This document shows, piece after piece, positions 1 through 8,481 of a stretch of DNA of 64,000 bases (its first letter is position 1; each line of letters starts with the position of its first letter). Position numbers and translations under genes: made by a program. The notes under the pieces are model-generated. The model was not told the DNA's origin. It saw only the letters and a list, made by a program, of their open reading frames with translations, and searched no databases. The DNA is from Streptomyces cathayae. Lineage in GTDB: Bacteria; Actinomycetota; Actinomycetes; Streptomycetales; Streptomycetaceae. The stretch spans positions 1,178,001 to 1,242,000 of the forward strand of contig NZ_CP121682.1 in the NCBI RefSeq assembly GCF_029760955.1, given 5' to 3'.

Positions 1-1
1 C

Positions 2-736
2 GAGGCCAGGTGGTACGCGATGCGCGCGGCCCTGGCCGAGGAACCCGCCGACGGCAAGGTGGGCGTCGCCGAGCTGGAGGACACCTTCCTCCCGGGCGGC
101 TACTACAACGGCTACTGGCCCTACCTGGCGGAGGCGTTCGCGGCGTATGCGAACGACGGCGACGCCGAGCCGCTGATCCGGACGTACGAGGCCTTCGGCG
201 CGGTCGACGCCGCCGGCGACAACGGCTACAGCGTCTACACGGCGGTCGAGTGCCGGGACGCGTCCTGGCCGCGGGACTGGCGGCAGTGGCGCAAGGACAA
301 CCGGGAGGTGCACGAGGAGGCGCCGTTCATGACCTGGAACAACGCCTGGTACAACGCACCGTGCGCGTTCTGGCCGGCCCCGTCGCTGCGGCCGGTGGAC
401 ATCGCCAACGGGAAGCTGCCGCCGACGCTGCTGTTCCAGGCCACCGGCGACGCGGCCACTCCGTACCGGGGCGGTGTGACGGTCCACCGGCTGCTCGCCC
501 GCTCCAGCCTGGTGGTCGAGGAGCACGGCGGCAACCACGGCGTCACGCTGAGCGGCAACGCCTGCCTCGACGGGCATCTGGCGGCGTACCTGACCGACGG
601 GACCGTGCCACGCGGTCCCGGGCAGGCCGACGCGGTGTGCGACGCCCTGCCCGATCCGACGCCTCGGACGTCGAAGGCGACGCCGGGCACGGCACGCGGT
701 TCGACCCTGCACGGCCTGCTCGGCTTCCGCCGCTGA
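2..736 (+). CDS. Alpha/beta hydrolase, tripeptidyl-aminopeptidase type (C-terminal part)
   Basis: Only the last 244 residues are in the window; the gene starts beyond the left edge and the frame is open from base 2. The tail matches the C-terminal half of S33 peptidases of the tripeptidyl aminopeptidase (TAP-like) group, which are usually secreted in Streptomyces and release tripeptides from protein N-termini. Visible are the acidic catalytic strand FQATGDAATP, with the Asp after Gly, and the histidine motif GGNHGVT. These are followed by a C-x(n)-YLTDGTVP stretch typical of the TAP C-terminal domain. The serine elbow and any signal peptide lie off the window. A GC hairpin follows the stop. 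Family call is good; exact substrate is unknown. Confidence 0.8.
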   Translation, partial: EARWYAMRAALAEEPADGKVGVAELEDTFLPGGYYNGYWPYLAEAFAAYANDGDAEPLIRTYEAFGAVDAAGDNGYSVYTAVECRDASWPRDWRQWRKDNREVHEEAPFMTWNNAWYNAPCAFWPAPSLRPVDIANGKLPPTLLFQATGDAATPYRGGVTVHRLLARSSLVVEEHGGNHGVTLSGNACLDGHLAAYLTDGTVPRGPGQADAVCDALPDPTPRTSKATPGTARGSTLHGLLGFRR

Positions 737-833
737 GCGGCTGAGCGGCTGAGCGATTGAGCCGCTGAGCCGCTGACGGGCCGACCGGCCGAGGGGCGCC
801 GGCGTCGGCGTCGGCGTCCCTCGGCCGGCCCCG
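733..833. terminator. Convergent hairpin terminator with short tandem repeats
   Basis: The gap between the peptidase and the HEAT gene starts with imperfect 9-base repeats of GCTGAGCGG type (733-776). It ends with an 11-bp perfect stem, 785-795 with 818-828 (CCGGCCGAGGG / CCCTCGGCCGG), around a GC-rich loop. It sits between two gene ends facing each other, so it probably ends transcription from both sides. There is no T tract, which is common for Streptomyces. Confidence 0.5.
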
Positions 834-1442
834 CTACCTCTGGCCGGGGATGTGCGGTCCGGATGCCCGGCGTTGCCGGGGGATCCGGGCCAGGGCGTGG
901 ACCGCCGCCTCGGCCAGCGCCGGGTGGGCGAGGGCCTCGTTCAGGACGGGTTCGGCGCGGGCGTCGCCGAGTTCGCCCAGCCCGTCCACACACGCGAGGG
1001 CGACCCGGCGGTACGGGTCGTGGGGGCGCAGCCGGCGCCGCAGGGTGGTGATCAGGGCGGGCACCGCTTCCGGGGCGCGCAGTTCGACCAGCAGGCGTAC
1101 CGGGTGCAGGGCGTAGGCGACACGGAGTTCGTTGGTGGCGAGCGCGGCGGCGGCGCGGGCGGTGCGCGGATCGCCGAGCCGGGCCAGCGCGTACGCGGCG
1201 GCGGCGCAGCGCGGGGGGTCGCGGTGGTTGAGGAGGAGCACCAGGGACTCGAAGGCCCGCCGGTCCCCCGCCGACCCCAGCCGGAAGGCGGCCAGTTCCC
1301 TGGCCCACAGCGGCTGCCCGGGTTCGGTGAGCACGGCGGCCAGGGCGTCGGGGTCCTCGACCGCCAGGAGCCGGTCGAGGTCCGCCGAGCCGGACGCCTC
1401 GGCCCGTAAGCGCTCCGTGAGCGAACGCAACTCTTCGTCCAT
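834..1442 (-). CDS. HEAT-repeat domain protein
   Basis: A 202-residue soluble, Ala/Leu/Arg-rich protein made of short paired helices. Repeats with the HEAT/PBS-lyase signature are visible, for example AAAYALARLGDPRTARA and VDGLGELGDARAEPVLNEAL, each ending in a G-D/x-A-R-A turn. No enzyme motif is present. HEAT proteins of this size act as scaffolds for protein-protein contacts or resemble the accessory subunits of phycobilin-lyase-type enzymes; in Streptomyces they are mostly uncharacterised. It ends convergently to the upstream peptidase and starts divergently from the dehydrogenase gene, with a 378-base gap to that start. The ATG start is supported by good repeat structure from about residue 40 on. 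Function is not inferred. Confidence 0.75.
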   Translation of the reverse strand: MDEELRSLTERLRAEASGSADLDRLLAVEDPDALAAVLTEPGQPLWARELAAFRLGSAGDRRAFESLVLLLNHRDPPRCAAAAYALARLGDPRTARAAAALATNELRVAYALHPVRLLVELRAPEAVPALITTLRRRLRPHDPYRRVALACVDGLGELGDARAEPVLNEALAHPALAEAAVHALARIPRQRRASGPHIPGQR

Positions 1443-1820
1443 GCACCAGAGGTTAGGGGTCGGGGAGGCCGGTCGGGACGTACATCACAAACACCGGGGG
1501 CTGGCGCGCTCGTTACCCGCAAGTTAAGCTCAGAGGAGCGAGTGACCCACTCGTGTTCTGCTTCTCGTTTCTCCTCACGGTGGTCTGGTGACGCAACCAC
1601 GGTGAGTGCAGTCGGTTCGGTACTCGTGTACCGCAGTACGGCTCGGCCCCGGGACAGGGCCGGTCGGACCGCCGTCTCCGGGCGTGTACGCGCCCGCCGC
1701 GACGGCACCGGGCGTGTGCGCTCGCAGCCCGGCATCACCCGCACTCCGCACGCACCCCGGTGCGCCCTCGGCGCATCCGGGCGCGGTTTCCGTCGTCACC
1801 CTCATTCCTGGAGTCCCTCG
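1443..1820. promoter_or_regulatory. Divergent promoter region with a 15-bp palindrome
   Basis: This 378-base stretch separates the HEAT gene (minus) from the hydroxyacyl-CoA dehydrogenase gene (plus). Frames are open across part of it, but the codon pattern and the lack of homology argue against coding. A perfect inverted repeat CGAGTG-ACC-CACTCG lies at 1539-1553 and could be an operator. The dehydrogenase start at 1821 has a TGGAG-like ribosome site at 1809-1813. I see no further gene. Confidence 0.4.
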
Positions 1821-3635
1821 ATGGCCACTCCCCTGTCCCCCCAGTCCGGCGCTCCCGCGTCCCCGTTCAGGACCGTCGCCGTCGTCGGCCTCGGCACCAT
1901 GGGCACCGGCATCGCCGAGGTCCTGGCCAAGGCCGGTCGCACGGTCGTCGGCGTCGACATCAGTGCGGCCCAGGCCGCACGGTGCGTCGCCACCCTGGAG
2001 TCCTCGACCGCCCGCGCCGTGGAGCGCGGACGGCTCAGCGCGCAGCAGCGCACGGACCTCCTCGCCCGCGTGACCACCTCGACCGACCTCACCACGGCGG
2101 CCGACGCCGATCTGGTGATCGAGGTGGTGCCGGAGTCGTACGGGATCAAGCAGCAGATCTTCCGTGAACTCGACGCCGTCGTGCGGCCGGAGACGATTCT
2201 GGCGACCGGCACCAACGCCCTGTCGGTCACCCGCCTCGCCGCCGAATCGGCTCGCCCCGAGCGCGTGTTGGGCCTGCACTTCTTCAACCCCGCCCCGGCG
2301 ATGAAGCTGGTGGAGGTCGTCTCCTCGGTGCTGACCGCGCCGGAGGCGGTCACCGCGGTCACCGATCTCGCCCTGGACCTGGGCAAGGAGCCCGTCGCGG
2401 TGGGCGACCGGCCCGGATTCGTCGCCGACGGGCTGCTGTTCGGCTACCTCAACCAGGCCGCCACGATGTACGAGGCGCACTACGCCTCCCGCGAGGACAT
2501 CGACGCGGCGATGCGGCTGGGCTGCGGTCTGCCCATGGGTCCGCTGGCGCTGCTCGACCTGATCGGCGTGGACACCGCGCGTACGGTCCTGGAGGCCATG
2601 TACGCGGAGTCCCACGACCGGTTGCACGCGCCGGCCCCGATCCTCAAGCAGTTGAGCGAGGCGGGGCTGACGGGCCGTAAGGCCGGGCGTGGTTTCTACA
2701 CGTACGAGGAGCCGGGCAGTGCCGTCGTCGTGCGGGACGCGCTGACCCCCCTGGCGGGCGGTTCCCCCGTCGCGGCCCGGCCGGTCCGCTCGGTGGGGGT
2801 GGCGGGCTCGGGCACCATGGCCTCCGGTATCGCCGAGGTGTTCGCGAAGGCCGGCTACGAGGTGGTCCTGGCCGCCCGCAGCGACGAGAAGGCACAGGGC
2901 GCCAAGGCGCGTGTCGGCACGTCCCTGGCGCGCTCCGTCGACAAGGGGCGGATGACCGCCGAGGTCGCCGCCCAGGCCCTCGAGCGCATCCGGCCGACGA
3001 GCACCTATGACGACTTCGCCGACGTGGACCTGGCGGTCGAGGCGGTCGCCGAGGAACTGGAGGTCAAGCAGCAGCTGTTCGCCGCGCTGGACAAGGTCTG
3101 CAAGCCGGGCGCGGTGCTCGCCACCACCACCTCGTCCCTGCCCGTGATCGCCTGCGCCCGGGCCACCTCGCGTCCGCAGGACGTGATCGGCATGCACTTC
3201 TTCAACCCGGCACCGGCCATGAAGCTGGTCGAGGTGGTCCGCACGGTGCTGACCGCCGACGACGTCCACGCGACGGTGCACGAGGTCTGCCGGACGATCC
3301 GCAAGCACGCCGTGGACTGCGGCGACCGGGCCGGGTTCATCGTCAACGCGCTGCTGTTCCCGTATCTCAACAACGCGGTCAAGATGGTGCAGGAGCACTA
3401 CGCCTCCCTCGACGACATCGACGCCGCGATGAAGCTGGGCGGCGGCTACCCGATGGGCCCCTTCGAGCTGCTGGACGTCGTCGGGCTGGACGTCTCGCTC
3501 GCGATCGAGAAGGTCCTGCACCGCGAGTTCCGCGACCCGGGGCTCGCCCCGGCGCCGCTGCTGGAGCACCTGGTGGCCGCGGGCTGCCTCGGCCGCAAGA
3601 CCGGCCGTGGCTTCCGCGAATATGTCAAGCGCTGA
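1821..3635 (+). CDS. 3-hydroxyacyl-CoA dehydrogenase, two fused copies
   Basis: This 604-residue protein is two consecutive copies of a 3-hydroxybutyryl-CoA dehydrogenase, each normally about 285 residues. Copy 1 has the Rossmann motif GLGTMG at about residues 23-28 and the catalytic-His segment GLHFFNPAPAMKLVEVV near 153. Copy 2 has GSGTMA near 327-332, where the last Gly is replaced by Ala, and GMHFFNPAPAMKLVEVV near 459. Such enzymes interconvert acetoacetyl-CoA and 3-hydroxybutyryl-CoA, the step before crotonyl-CoA. The start at 1821 is chosen because conserved sequence begins 18 residues later and a TGGAG sits 7 bases upstream; the frame is open to 1542 but without homology. It lies upstream of the ethylmalonyl-CoA genes, fitting supply of C4-CoA. 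Confidence 0.9.
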   Translation: MATPLSPQSGAPASPFRTVAVVGLGTMGTGIAEVLAKAGRTVVGVDISAAQAARCVATLESSTARAVERGRLSAQQRTDLLARVTTSTDLTTAADADLVIEVVPESYGIKQQIFRELDAVVRPETILATGTNALSVTRLAAESARPERVLGLHFFNPAPAMKLVEVVSSVLTAPEAVTAVTDLALDLGKEPVAVGDRPGFVADGLLFGYLNQAATMYEAHYASREDIDAAMRLGCGLPMGPLALLDLIGVDTARTVLEAMYAESHDRLHAPAPILKQLSEAGLTGRKAGRGFYTYEEPGSAVVVRDALTPLAGGSPVAARPVRSVGVAGSGTMASGIAEVFAKAGYEVVLAARSDEKAQGAKARVGTSLARSVDKGRMTAEVAAQALERIRPTSTYDDFADVDLAVEAVAEELEVKQQLFAALDKVCKPGAVLATTTSSLPVIACARATSRPQDVIGMHFFNPAPAMKLVEVVRTVLTADDVHATVHEVCRTIRKHAVDCGDRAGFIVNALLFPYLNNAVKMVQEHYASLDDIDAAMKLGGGYPMGPFELLDVVGLDVSLAIEKVLHREFRDPGLAPAPLLEHLVAAGCLGRKTGRGFREYVKR

Positions 3636-3724
3636 GCAGCACCACCTGGACGACTGGTTCCGCGGCGCCGCCCAGTGGGGCGGGCTGCTGGACCCCGGCC
3701 GGTTCGCGCAGCCCACGGGCCGCA

Positions 3725-3757
3725 CGGCTTCCCCGCCCCCGGAGGGCGGGGAAGCCG
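3725..3757 (+). terminator. Perfect 14-bp hairpin after the dehydrogenase gene
   Basis: Inverted repeat CGGCTTCCCCGCCC (3725-3738) and its exact complement at 3744-3757, with a 5-base loop. It lies 90 bases after the dehydrogenase stop and before the TetR start, so it supports starting the TetR protein at 3802 rather than further upstream in the open frame. Confidence 0.6.
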
Positions 3758-3801
3758 CAGGTCCCGCGCGCCGGGCCGCGCCCATGCAGTACGTTCGGGG
3801 C

Positions 3802-4614
3802 ATGTCCCAGCCCGCCAAGTCCGCCCGTACACCAGCCACGACCGAGCCGCCGGAGCGTTCCGCAGGCAGTCGCGCAGCCGCCCAGCGGCTCAAGATGCGC
3901 CGGGAACTGGCGGCCGCCGCGATGGAGCTGTTCGCGACCAAGGGGTACGAGGCCACCACCGTCGACGAGATCGCGGCCGCGGCCGGGGTCGCCCGCCGCA
4001 CCTTCTTCCGGCACTTCCGCTCCAAGGAAGAGGCGATCTTCCCGGATCACGACGACACCCTGGTGCGCGCCGAGGCGGTGCTCAACGCCGCGCCGGCGCA
4101 CGAGCATCCGCTCGACACGGTGTGCCGCGGCATCAAGGAGGTCATGCGGATGTACGCGGCGCGGCCGGAGATCTCCGTCGCCCGCTACCGGTTGACGCGC
4201 GAGGTGCCCACGCTGCGCGAGGCGGAGATCGCCTCGGTGGCCCGTTACGAGCGTCTCTTCACCCGTTATCTGCTCGGCCACTTCGACGAGCACGCGAACG
4301 ACGAGGACACCGGCGACGAGCCGCTGCTGGCGGAGGTCGCGGCGTCCGCCGTGGTCACCGCGCACAACCATGTGCTCCGGCGCTGGCTCAGGGCGGACGG
4401 CCAGGGCGATGTGGAGGCGGAGCTCGACCACGCCTTCTCGATCGTCCGCAGGACCTTCGGGAGCGGGATCATGGCGGGCCGCCGCGCCGCGCCGCCGAAG
4501 CCGCCCGCCGCGTCGGTGTCCGACCGGGGCGAGGTGCTGGTGACGGTCGCCCGCACCGACGCCCCGCTCGACGAGGTGATGCGGACCATCGAGCAGGCCC
4601 TGAAGGAGCGCTGA
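3802..4614 (+). CDS. TetR family transcriptional regulator
   Basis: A 270-residue regulator. After a disordered Ser/Thr/Pro/Arg-rich N-terminus of about 30 residues comes a classical TetR DNA-binding domain: helix 1 KMRRELAAAAMELFATKGY, then TTVDEIAAAAGVARRTFFRHF with the recognition helix ending FFRHFRSKEEAI. The rest is a helical ligand domain (TetR_C). The start at 3802 follows a strong hairpin; ATG 3784 in frame is an alternative. It sits between the dehydrogenase and ccr, all on the same strand, so it may control acetyl-CoA assimilation genes, an inference from position only. A perfect terminator with a T run follows it, making it monocistronic. The ligand is unknown; a CoA thioester would be a reasonable guess. 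Confidence 0.88.
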   Translation: MSQPAKSARTPATTEPPERSAGSRAAAQRLKMRRELAAAAMELFATKGYEATTVDEIAAAAGVARRTFFRHFRSKEEAIFPDHDDTLVRAEAVLNAAPAHEHPLDTVCRGIKEVMRMYAARPEISVARYRLTREVPTLREAEIASVARYERLFTRYLLGHFDEHANDEDTGDEPLLAEVAASAVVTAHNHVLRRWLRADGQGDVEAELDHAFSIVRRTFGSGIMAGRRAAPPKPPAASVSDRGEVLVTVARTDAPLDEVMRTIEQALKER

Positions 4615-4677
4615 AAGAGCCGGGAGAACGCCGAGGGGCACCCGGCGCCCACTGAGCACCTCTCACCGCTGTGACGA

Positions 4678-4704
4678 CGGCCACCCCCACGGGGTGGCCG
4701 TTTT
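4678..4704 (+). terminator. Intrinsic terminator after the TetR gene
   Basis: Perfect 10-bp stem CGGCCACCCC / GGGGTGGCCG (4678-4687 and 4691-4700) with a CAC loop and a TTTT tail at 4701-4704. It is a textbook rho-independent terminator, 63 bases after the TetR stop. Confidence 0.85.
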
Positions 4705-5075
4705 GCCATGTCAGAGCCCCTTTTGGCGCCCTCTCCGCACACCATTCGATCGATCATCGCTCATTTGTCACGTAAAGATTTCATCTGAGACCGATTACTG
4801 GCACCCAGTGCCTTGCGCCCTGTCACGCCGTGCCATACGTTGAAGGAGTCCGGGCGGCCGGCGCGCAGCGACCATTCGTGCGCCGGCTGTCCCAGCAAGC
4901 CTCTCCCAGGCCTGCCCGCCCGGATGCCTGCGTCACAGGCACCTCCCGCGCCACAAAGCGCTGCCGAAGCACCACCCCCGCCGAACCGACGGCATCCCCT
5001 CCACCCCTCAGCAGCACCGACGTAACCCTCAGCGCCCCTCCCTCATCAGGGCCGCTCACCGCCGGAGGCAACACC
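4705..5075 (+). promoter_or_regulatory. Promoter and long leader of the ccr operon
   Basis: A 371-base region between the TetR terminator and the ccr start. A possible promoter is TTGCGC (4813-4818) and TACGTT (4836-4841), 17 bases apart. It is preceded by the palindrome ACTGG-CAC-CCAGT (4797-4809), placed like an operator upstream of the -35. If this promoter is real, the leader is over 230 bases. I see no clear riboswitch fold. GGAGG at 5064-5068 lies 7 bases before the GTG start at 5076 and decides that start against the open frame upstream. The promoter is a pattern match only. Confidence 0.4.
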
Positions 5076-6419
5076 GTGACCGTCAAGGACATCCTGGCCG
5101 CGATCCAGTCGCCCGACTCCACGTCGGAGGACTTCGCCGCCCTGCCGCTGCCCGAGTCGTACCGTGCGATCACCGTGCACAAGGACGAGACGGAGATGTT
5201 CTCCGGCCTCGCCACCCGCGACAAGGACCCCCGCAAGTCGATCCACCTCGACGACGTGCCCGTGCCCGAACTCGGCCCGGGCGAAGCCCTGGTGGCCGTC
5301 ATGGCCTCCTCGGTCAACTACAACTCGGTGTGGACCTCGATCTTCGAGCCGATGTCGACGTTCGGCTTCCTGGAGCGCTACGGCAAGGTCAGCGAGCTCA
5401 CCAGGCGCCACGACCTGCCGTACCACGTCATCGGCTCCGACCTCGCGGGCGTCGTCCTGCGCACCGGCCCCGGCGTCAACGCCTGGCGGCCCGGCGACGA
5501 GGTCGTCGCGCACTGCCTCTCCGTCGAGCTGGAGTCCTCCGACGGGCACAACGACACGATGCTCGACCCCGAGCAGCGCATCTGGGGCTTCGAGACCAAC
5601 TTCGGCGGCCTCGCCGAGATCGCCCTGGTCAAGTCCAACCAGCTGATGCCCAAGCCGGGCCACCTCAGCTGGGAGGAGGCCGCCGCCCCGGGCCTGGTCA
5701 ACTCCACCGCCTACCGCCAGCTGGTCTCCCGCAACGGCGCCCAGATGAAGCAGGGCGACAACGTGCTGATCTGGGGCGCCAGCGGCGGCCTGGGCTCGTA
5801 CGCCACCCAGTTCGCGCTGGCCGGCGGCGCCACCCCGATCTGCGTCGTCTCCAGCGAGCAGAAGGCCGAGATCTGCCGGAGGATGGGCGCCGAACTGATC
5901 ATCGACCGCAGCGCCGAGGACTACAGGTTCTGGTCGGACGAGCACACCCAGAACCCGCGCGAGTGGAAGCGCCTCGGCAAGCGCATCCGCGAACTCACCG
6001 GCGGCGAGGACGTGGACATCGTCTTCGAGCACCCGGGCCGCGAGACCTTCGGCGCCTCGGTGTACGTCACGCGCAAGGGCGGCACCATCGTCACCTGCGC
6101 CTCGACCTCCGGCTACGACCACCAGTACGACAACCGCTACCTGTGGATGTCCCTGAAGAGGATCATCGGCTCCCACTTCGCCAACTACCGCGAGGCCTGG
6201 GAGGCCAACCGCCTCATCGCCAAGGGCAGGATCCACCCGACGCTCTCCAAGGTGTACTCCCTCGAGGACACCGGCCAGGCCGCGTACGACGTGCACCGCA
6301 ACATGCACCAGGGCAAGGTCGGCGTGCTGTGCCTGGCCCCCGAGGAGGGGCTGGGCGTGCGCGACGAGGAGATGCGCGCGCGGCACGTCGACGCCATCAA
6401 CCGCTTCCGGAACATCTGA
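5076..6419 (+). CDS. ccr: Crotonyl-CoA carboxylase/reductase
   Basis: A 447-residue medium-chain dehydrogenase/reductase that uses NADPH and CO2 to convert crotonyl-CoA to ethylmalonyl-CoA, the entry step of the ethylmalonyl-CoA pathway and a source of polyketide extender units. Length matches the family. Visible landmarks are the substrate loop SSVNYNSVW, the long conserved GFETNFGGLAEIALVKSN stretch, HLSWEEAAAPGLVNSTAYR, the nucleotide motif GASGGLGSYATQFALAGGA near residue 232, and FEHPGRETFGASVYV. A GTG start at 5076 with GGAGG 7 bases upstream fits. It is the first gene of a five-gene operon; the mutase follows 10 bases later, with its ribosome site overlapping the ccr stop. The dedicated substrate supplier, the hydroxyacyl-CoA dehydrogenase, lies upstream. 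Confidence 0.95.
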   Translation: MTVKDILAAIQSPDSTSEDFAALPLPESYRAITVHKDETEMFSGLATRDKDPRKSIHLDDVPVPELGPGEALVAVMASSVNYNSVWTSIFEPMSTFGFLERYGKVSELTRRHDLPYHVIGSDLAGVVLRTGPGVNAWRPGDEVVAHCLSVELESSDGHNDTMLDPEQRIWGFETNFGGLAEIALVKSNQLMPKPGHLSWEEAAAPGLVNSTAYRQLVSRNGAQMKQGDNVLIWGASGGLGSYATQFALAGGATPICVVSSEQKAEICRRMGAELIIDRSAEDYRFWSDEHTQNPREWKRLGKRIRELTGGEDVDIVFEHPGRETFGASVYVTRKGGTIVTCASTSGYDHQYDNRYLWMSLKRIIGSHFANYREAWEANRLIAKGRIHPTLSKVYSLEDTGQAAYDVHRNMHQGKVGVLCLAPEEGLGVRDEEMRARHVDAINRFRNI

Positions 6420-6429
6420 GGGCCGTCGG

Positions 6430-8481
6430 ATGACAGAGCGTCAGAACGCGCCGCAGGCGCGAAGGGAACGGGACCGGCCGTGGCTCATGCGCACGTACGC
6501 CGGTCACTCCACGGCCGAGGCGTCCAACGAGCTGTACCGGCGCAACCTCGCCAAGGGGCAGACGGGCCTGTCGGTCGCCTTCGACCTGCCGACCCAGACC
6601 GGGTACGACTCCGACCACGTCCTCGCCCGCGGCGAGGTCGGCCGGGTCGGCGTGCCGGTCGCGCACCTCGGTGACATGCGCCGGCTGTTCCAGGACATCC
6701 CCCTGGAGCAGATGAACACCTCGATGACGATCAACGCCACGGCCATGTGGCTGCTGGCGCTCTACCAGGTCGTCGCGGAGGAGCAGGGCGCGGACGTCAC
6801 CAAGCTCCAGGGCACGACCCAGAACGACATCGTCAAGGAGTACCTGTCCCGGGGGACGCACGTCTTCCCGCCGGGGCCCTCGCTCCGTCTGACGACGGAC
6901 ATGATCGCGTACACGGTCTCCCACATGCCCAAGTGGAACCCGATCAACATCTGCAGCTACCACCTGCAGGAGGCGGGCGCCACGCCGGTGCAGGAGATCG
7001 CGTACGCGATGTCCACCGCGATCGCCGTGCTGGACGCGGTGCGCGACAGCGGCCAGGTGCCGCAGGAGCGCATGGGCGACGTCGTCGGCCGCATCTCCTT
7101 CTTCGTGAACGCGGGCGTCCGCTTCGTCGAGGAGATGTGCAAGATGCGCGCCTTCGGCCGGATCTGGGACCGCATCACCCGTGAGCGGTACGGCATCGAG
7201 AACCCCAAGCACCGCCGCTTCCGCTACGGCGTCCAGGTCAACTCCCTGGGCCTGACCGAGGCGCAGCCGGAGAACAACGTCCAGCGGATCGTGCTGGAGA
7301 TGCTGGCGGTCACCCTCTCCAAGGACGCCCGCGCGCGTGCCGTGCAGCTGCCGGCCTGGAACGAGGCGCTGGGCCTGCCCCGGCCCTGGGACCAGCAGTG
7401 GTCGCTGCGCATCCAGCAGGTGCTGGCGCACGAGAGCGACCTGCTGGAGTACGAGGACATCTTCGAGGGCTCGAAGGTGATCGAGGCGAAGGTCGACGAG
7501 CTGGTCGAGTCGTCGTTCGCGGAGATCGAGCGCATCCAGGAGATGGGCGGCGCGATGGCCGCCGTCGAGTCCGGCTACCTGAAGTCGCAGCTGGTCGCCT
7601 CGCACGCCGAGCGCCGGGCCCGGATCGAGTCGGGCCAGGAGAAGATCATCGGCGTCAACGCCTTCGAGGGCACCGAGCCGAACCCGCTGACCGCCGACCT
7701 GGACACCGCGATCCAGACCGTCGACCCGGCGGTGGAGGCGCGCGTCGTCGCCGCGCTGCGGAACTGGCGCGACACCCGCTACCAGCCGCCTTTCAACCAC
7801 CCGCGCCCCTGCAAGGCGCTGGAGAGGCTGAAGGAGGCCGCGCGCGGCACCGAGAACCTCATGGAGGCCACCCTGGAGTGCGCCCGGGCCGGCGCCACGA
7901 CCGGCGAGTGGGCCGGGGCCCTGCGCGAGGTGTTCGGCGAGTTCCGCGCGCCGACCGGCGTCTCGTCGGCGCCGGTCGCGGTCGCCGCCGAGGAGGGCTC
8001 GGCCCTGTCCGAGGTGCGCCGCAAGGTGGACCTGACGGCCAGGGACCTGGGCGTCGGCAAGCTGCGGTTCCTGGTCGGCAAGCCCGGCCTGGACGGCCAC
8101 TCCAACGGCGCCGAGCAGATCGCCGTGCGGGCCCGCGACGCCGGGTTCGAGGTGGTCTACCAGGGCATCCGGCTCACCCCGGAGCAGATCGTGGACGCCG
8201 CCCTCGCCGAGGACGTGCACGCGGTGGGCCTGTCCATCCTGTCCGGCTCGCACGCCCAGCTCGTCCCGGACGTGCTGGAACGCCTCCATGTGGCCGGTGC
8301 CACAGATATACCGGTGATCGCCGGTGGCATCATCCCGAACGGTGACGCCGAAGAACTGCGGGCCGCGGGAGTCGCCGCGGTCTTCACCCCGAAGGACTTC
8401 GACATCACCGGCATCATCGGCCGGATCGTCGACGAGATCCGGAACGCGAACAAGCTCGACCCCCTGGAGGTCCCCGCATGA
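6430..8481 (+). CDS. ecm: Ethylmalonyl-CoA mutase (coenzyme B12-dependent)
   Basis: A 683-residue single-chain acyl-CoA mutase that rearranges (2R)-ethylmalonyl-CoA to methylsuccinyl-CoA. The N-terminal TIM barrel contains [17 protein letters not shown] and the [20 protein letters not shown] segment. The C-terminal cobalamin domain has [12 protein letters not shown] (the D-x-H-x-x-G type lower ligand loop, around residue 555), then SILSGSH and AGGIIP. Family members are also annotated meaA or methylmalonyl-CoA mutase. The neighbours (ccr before, malyl-CoA lyase and methylsuccinyl-CoA dehydrogenase after) make ethylmalonyl-CoA the likely substrate. The ribosome site GAGGG spans the ccr stop, and the end overlaps the next gene by ATGA, so translation is coupled. 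No separate B12-chaperone G-protein gene is present here. Confidence 0.93.
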   Translation: MTERQNAPQARRERDRPWLMRTYAGHSTAEASNELYRRNLAKGQTGLSVAFDLPTQTGYDSDHVLARGEVGRVGVPVAHLGDMRRLFQDIPLEQMNTSMTINATAMWLLALYQVVAEEQGADVTKLQGTTQNDIVKEYLSRGTHVFPPGPSLRLTTDMIAYTVSHMPKWNPINICSYHLQEAGATPVQEIAYAMSTAIAVLDAVRDSGQVPQERMGDVVGRISFFVNAGVRFVEEMCKMRAFGRIWDRITRERYGIENPKHRRFRYGVQVNSLGLTEAQPENNVQRIVLEMLAVTLSKDARARAVQLPAWNEALGLPRPWDQQWSLRIQQVLAHESDLLEYEDIFEGSKVIEAKVDELVESSFAEIERIQEMGGAMAAVESGYLKSQLVASHAERRARIESGQEKIIGVNAFEGTEPNPLTADLDTAIQTVDPAVEARVVAALRNWRDTRYQPPFNHPRPCKALERLKEAARGTENLMEATLECARAGATTGEWAGALREVFGEFRAPTGVSSAPVAVAAEEGSALSEVRRKVDLTARDLGVGKLRFLVGKPGLDGHSNGAEQIAVRARDAGFEVVYQGIRLTPEQIVDAALAEDVHAVGLSILSGSHAQLVPDVLERLHVAGATDIPVIAGGIIPNGDAEELRAAGVAAVFTPKDFDITGIIGRIVDEIRNANKLDPLEVPA

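Noticed and set aside
733..776. Tandem repeats as CRISPR-like array
   Set aside because: 9-base imperfect units without spacers; simple repeat next to a terminator.
1575..4025. An 816-residue minus-strand open frame
   Set aside because: It is antisense to the dehydrogenase and TetR genes, Arg/Gly/Pro-rich and without motif; a GC-rich shadow.
4830..5075. N-terminal extension of ccr
   Set aside because: Pro/Ser/Arg-rich, no similarity; GGAGG at 5064 and family length support GTG 5076.
6397..8289. Minus-strand 630-residue open frame
   Set aside because: Antisense to the mutase gene, no domain, low-complexity composition.
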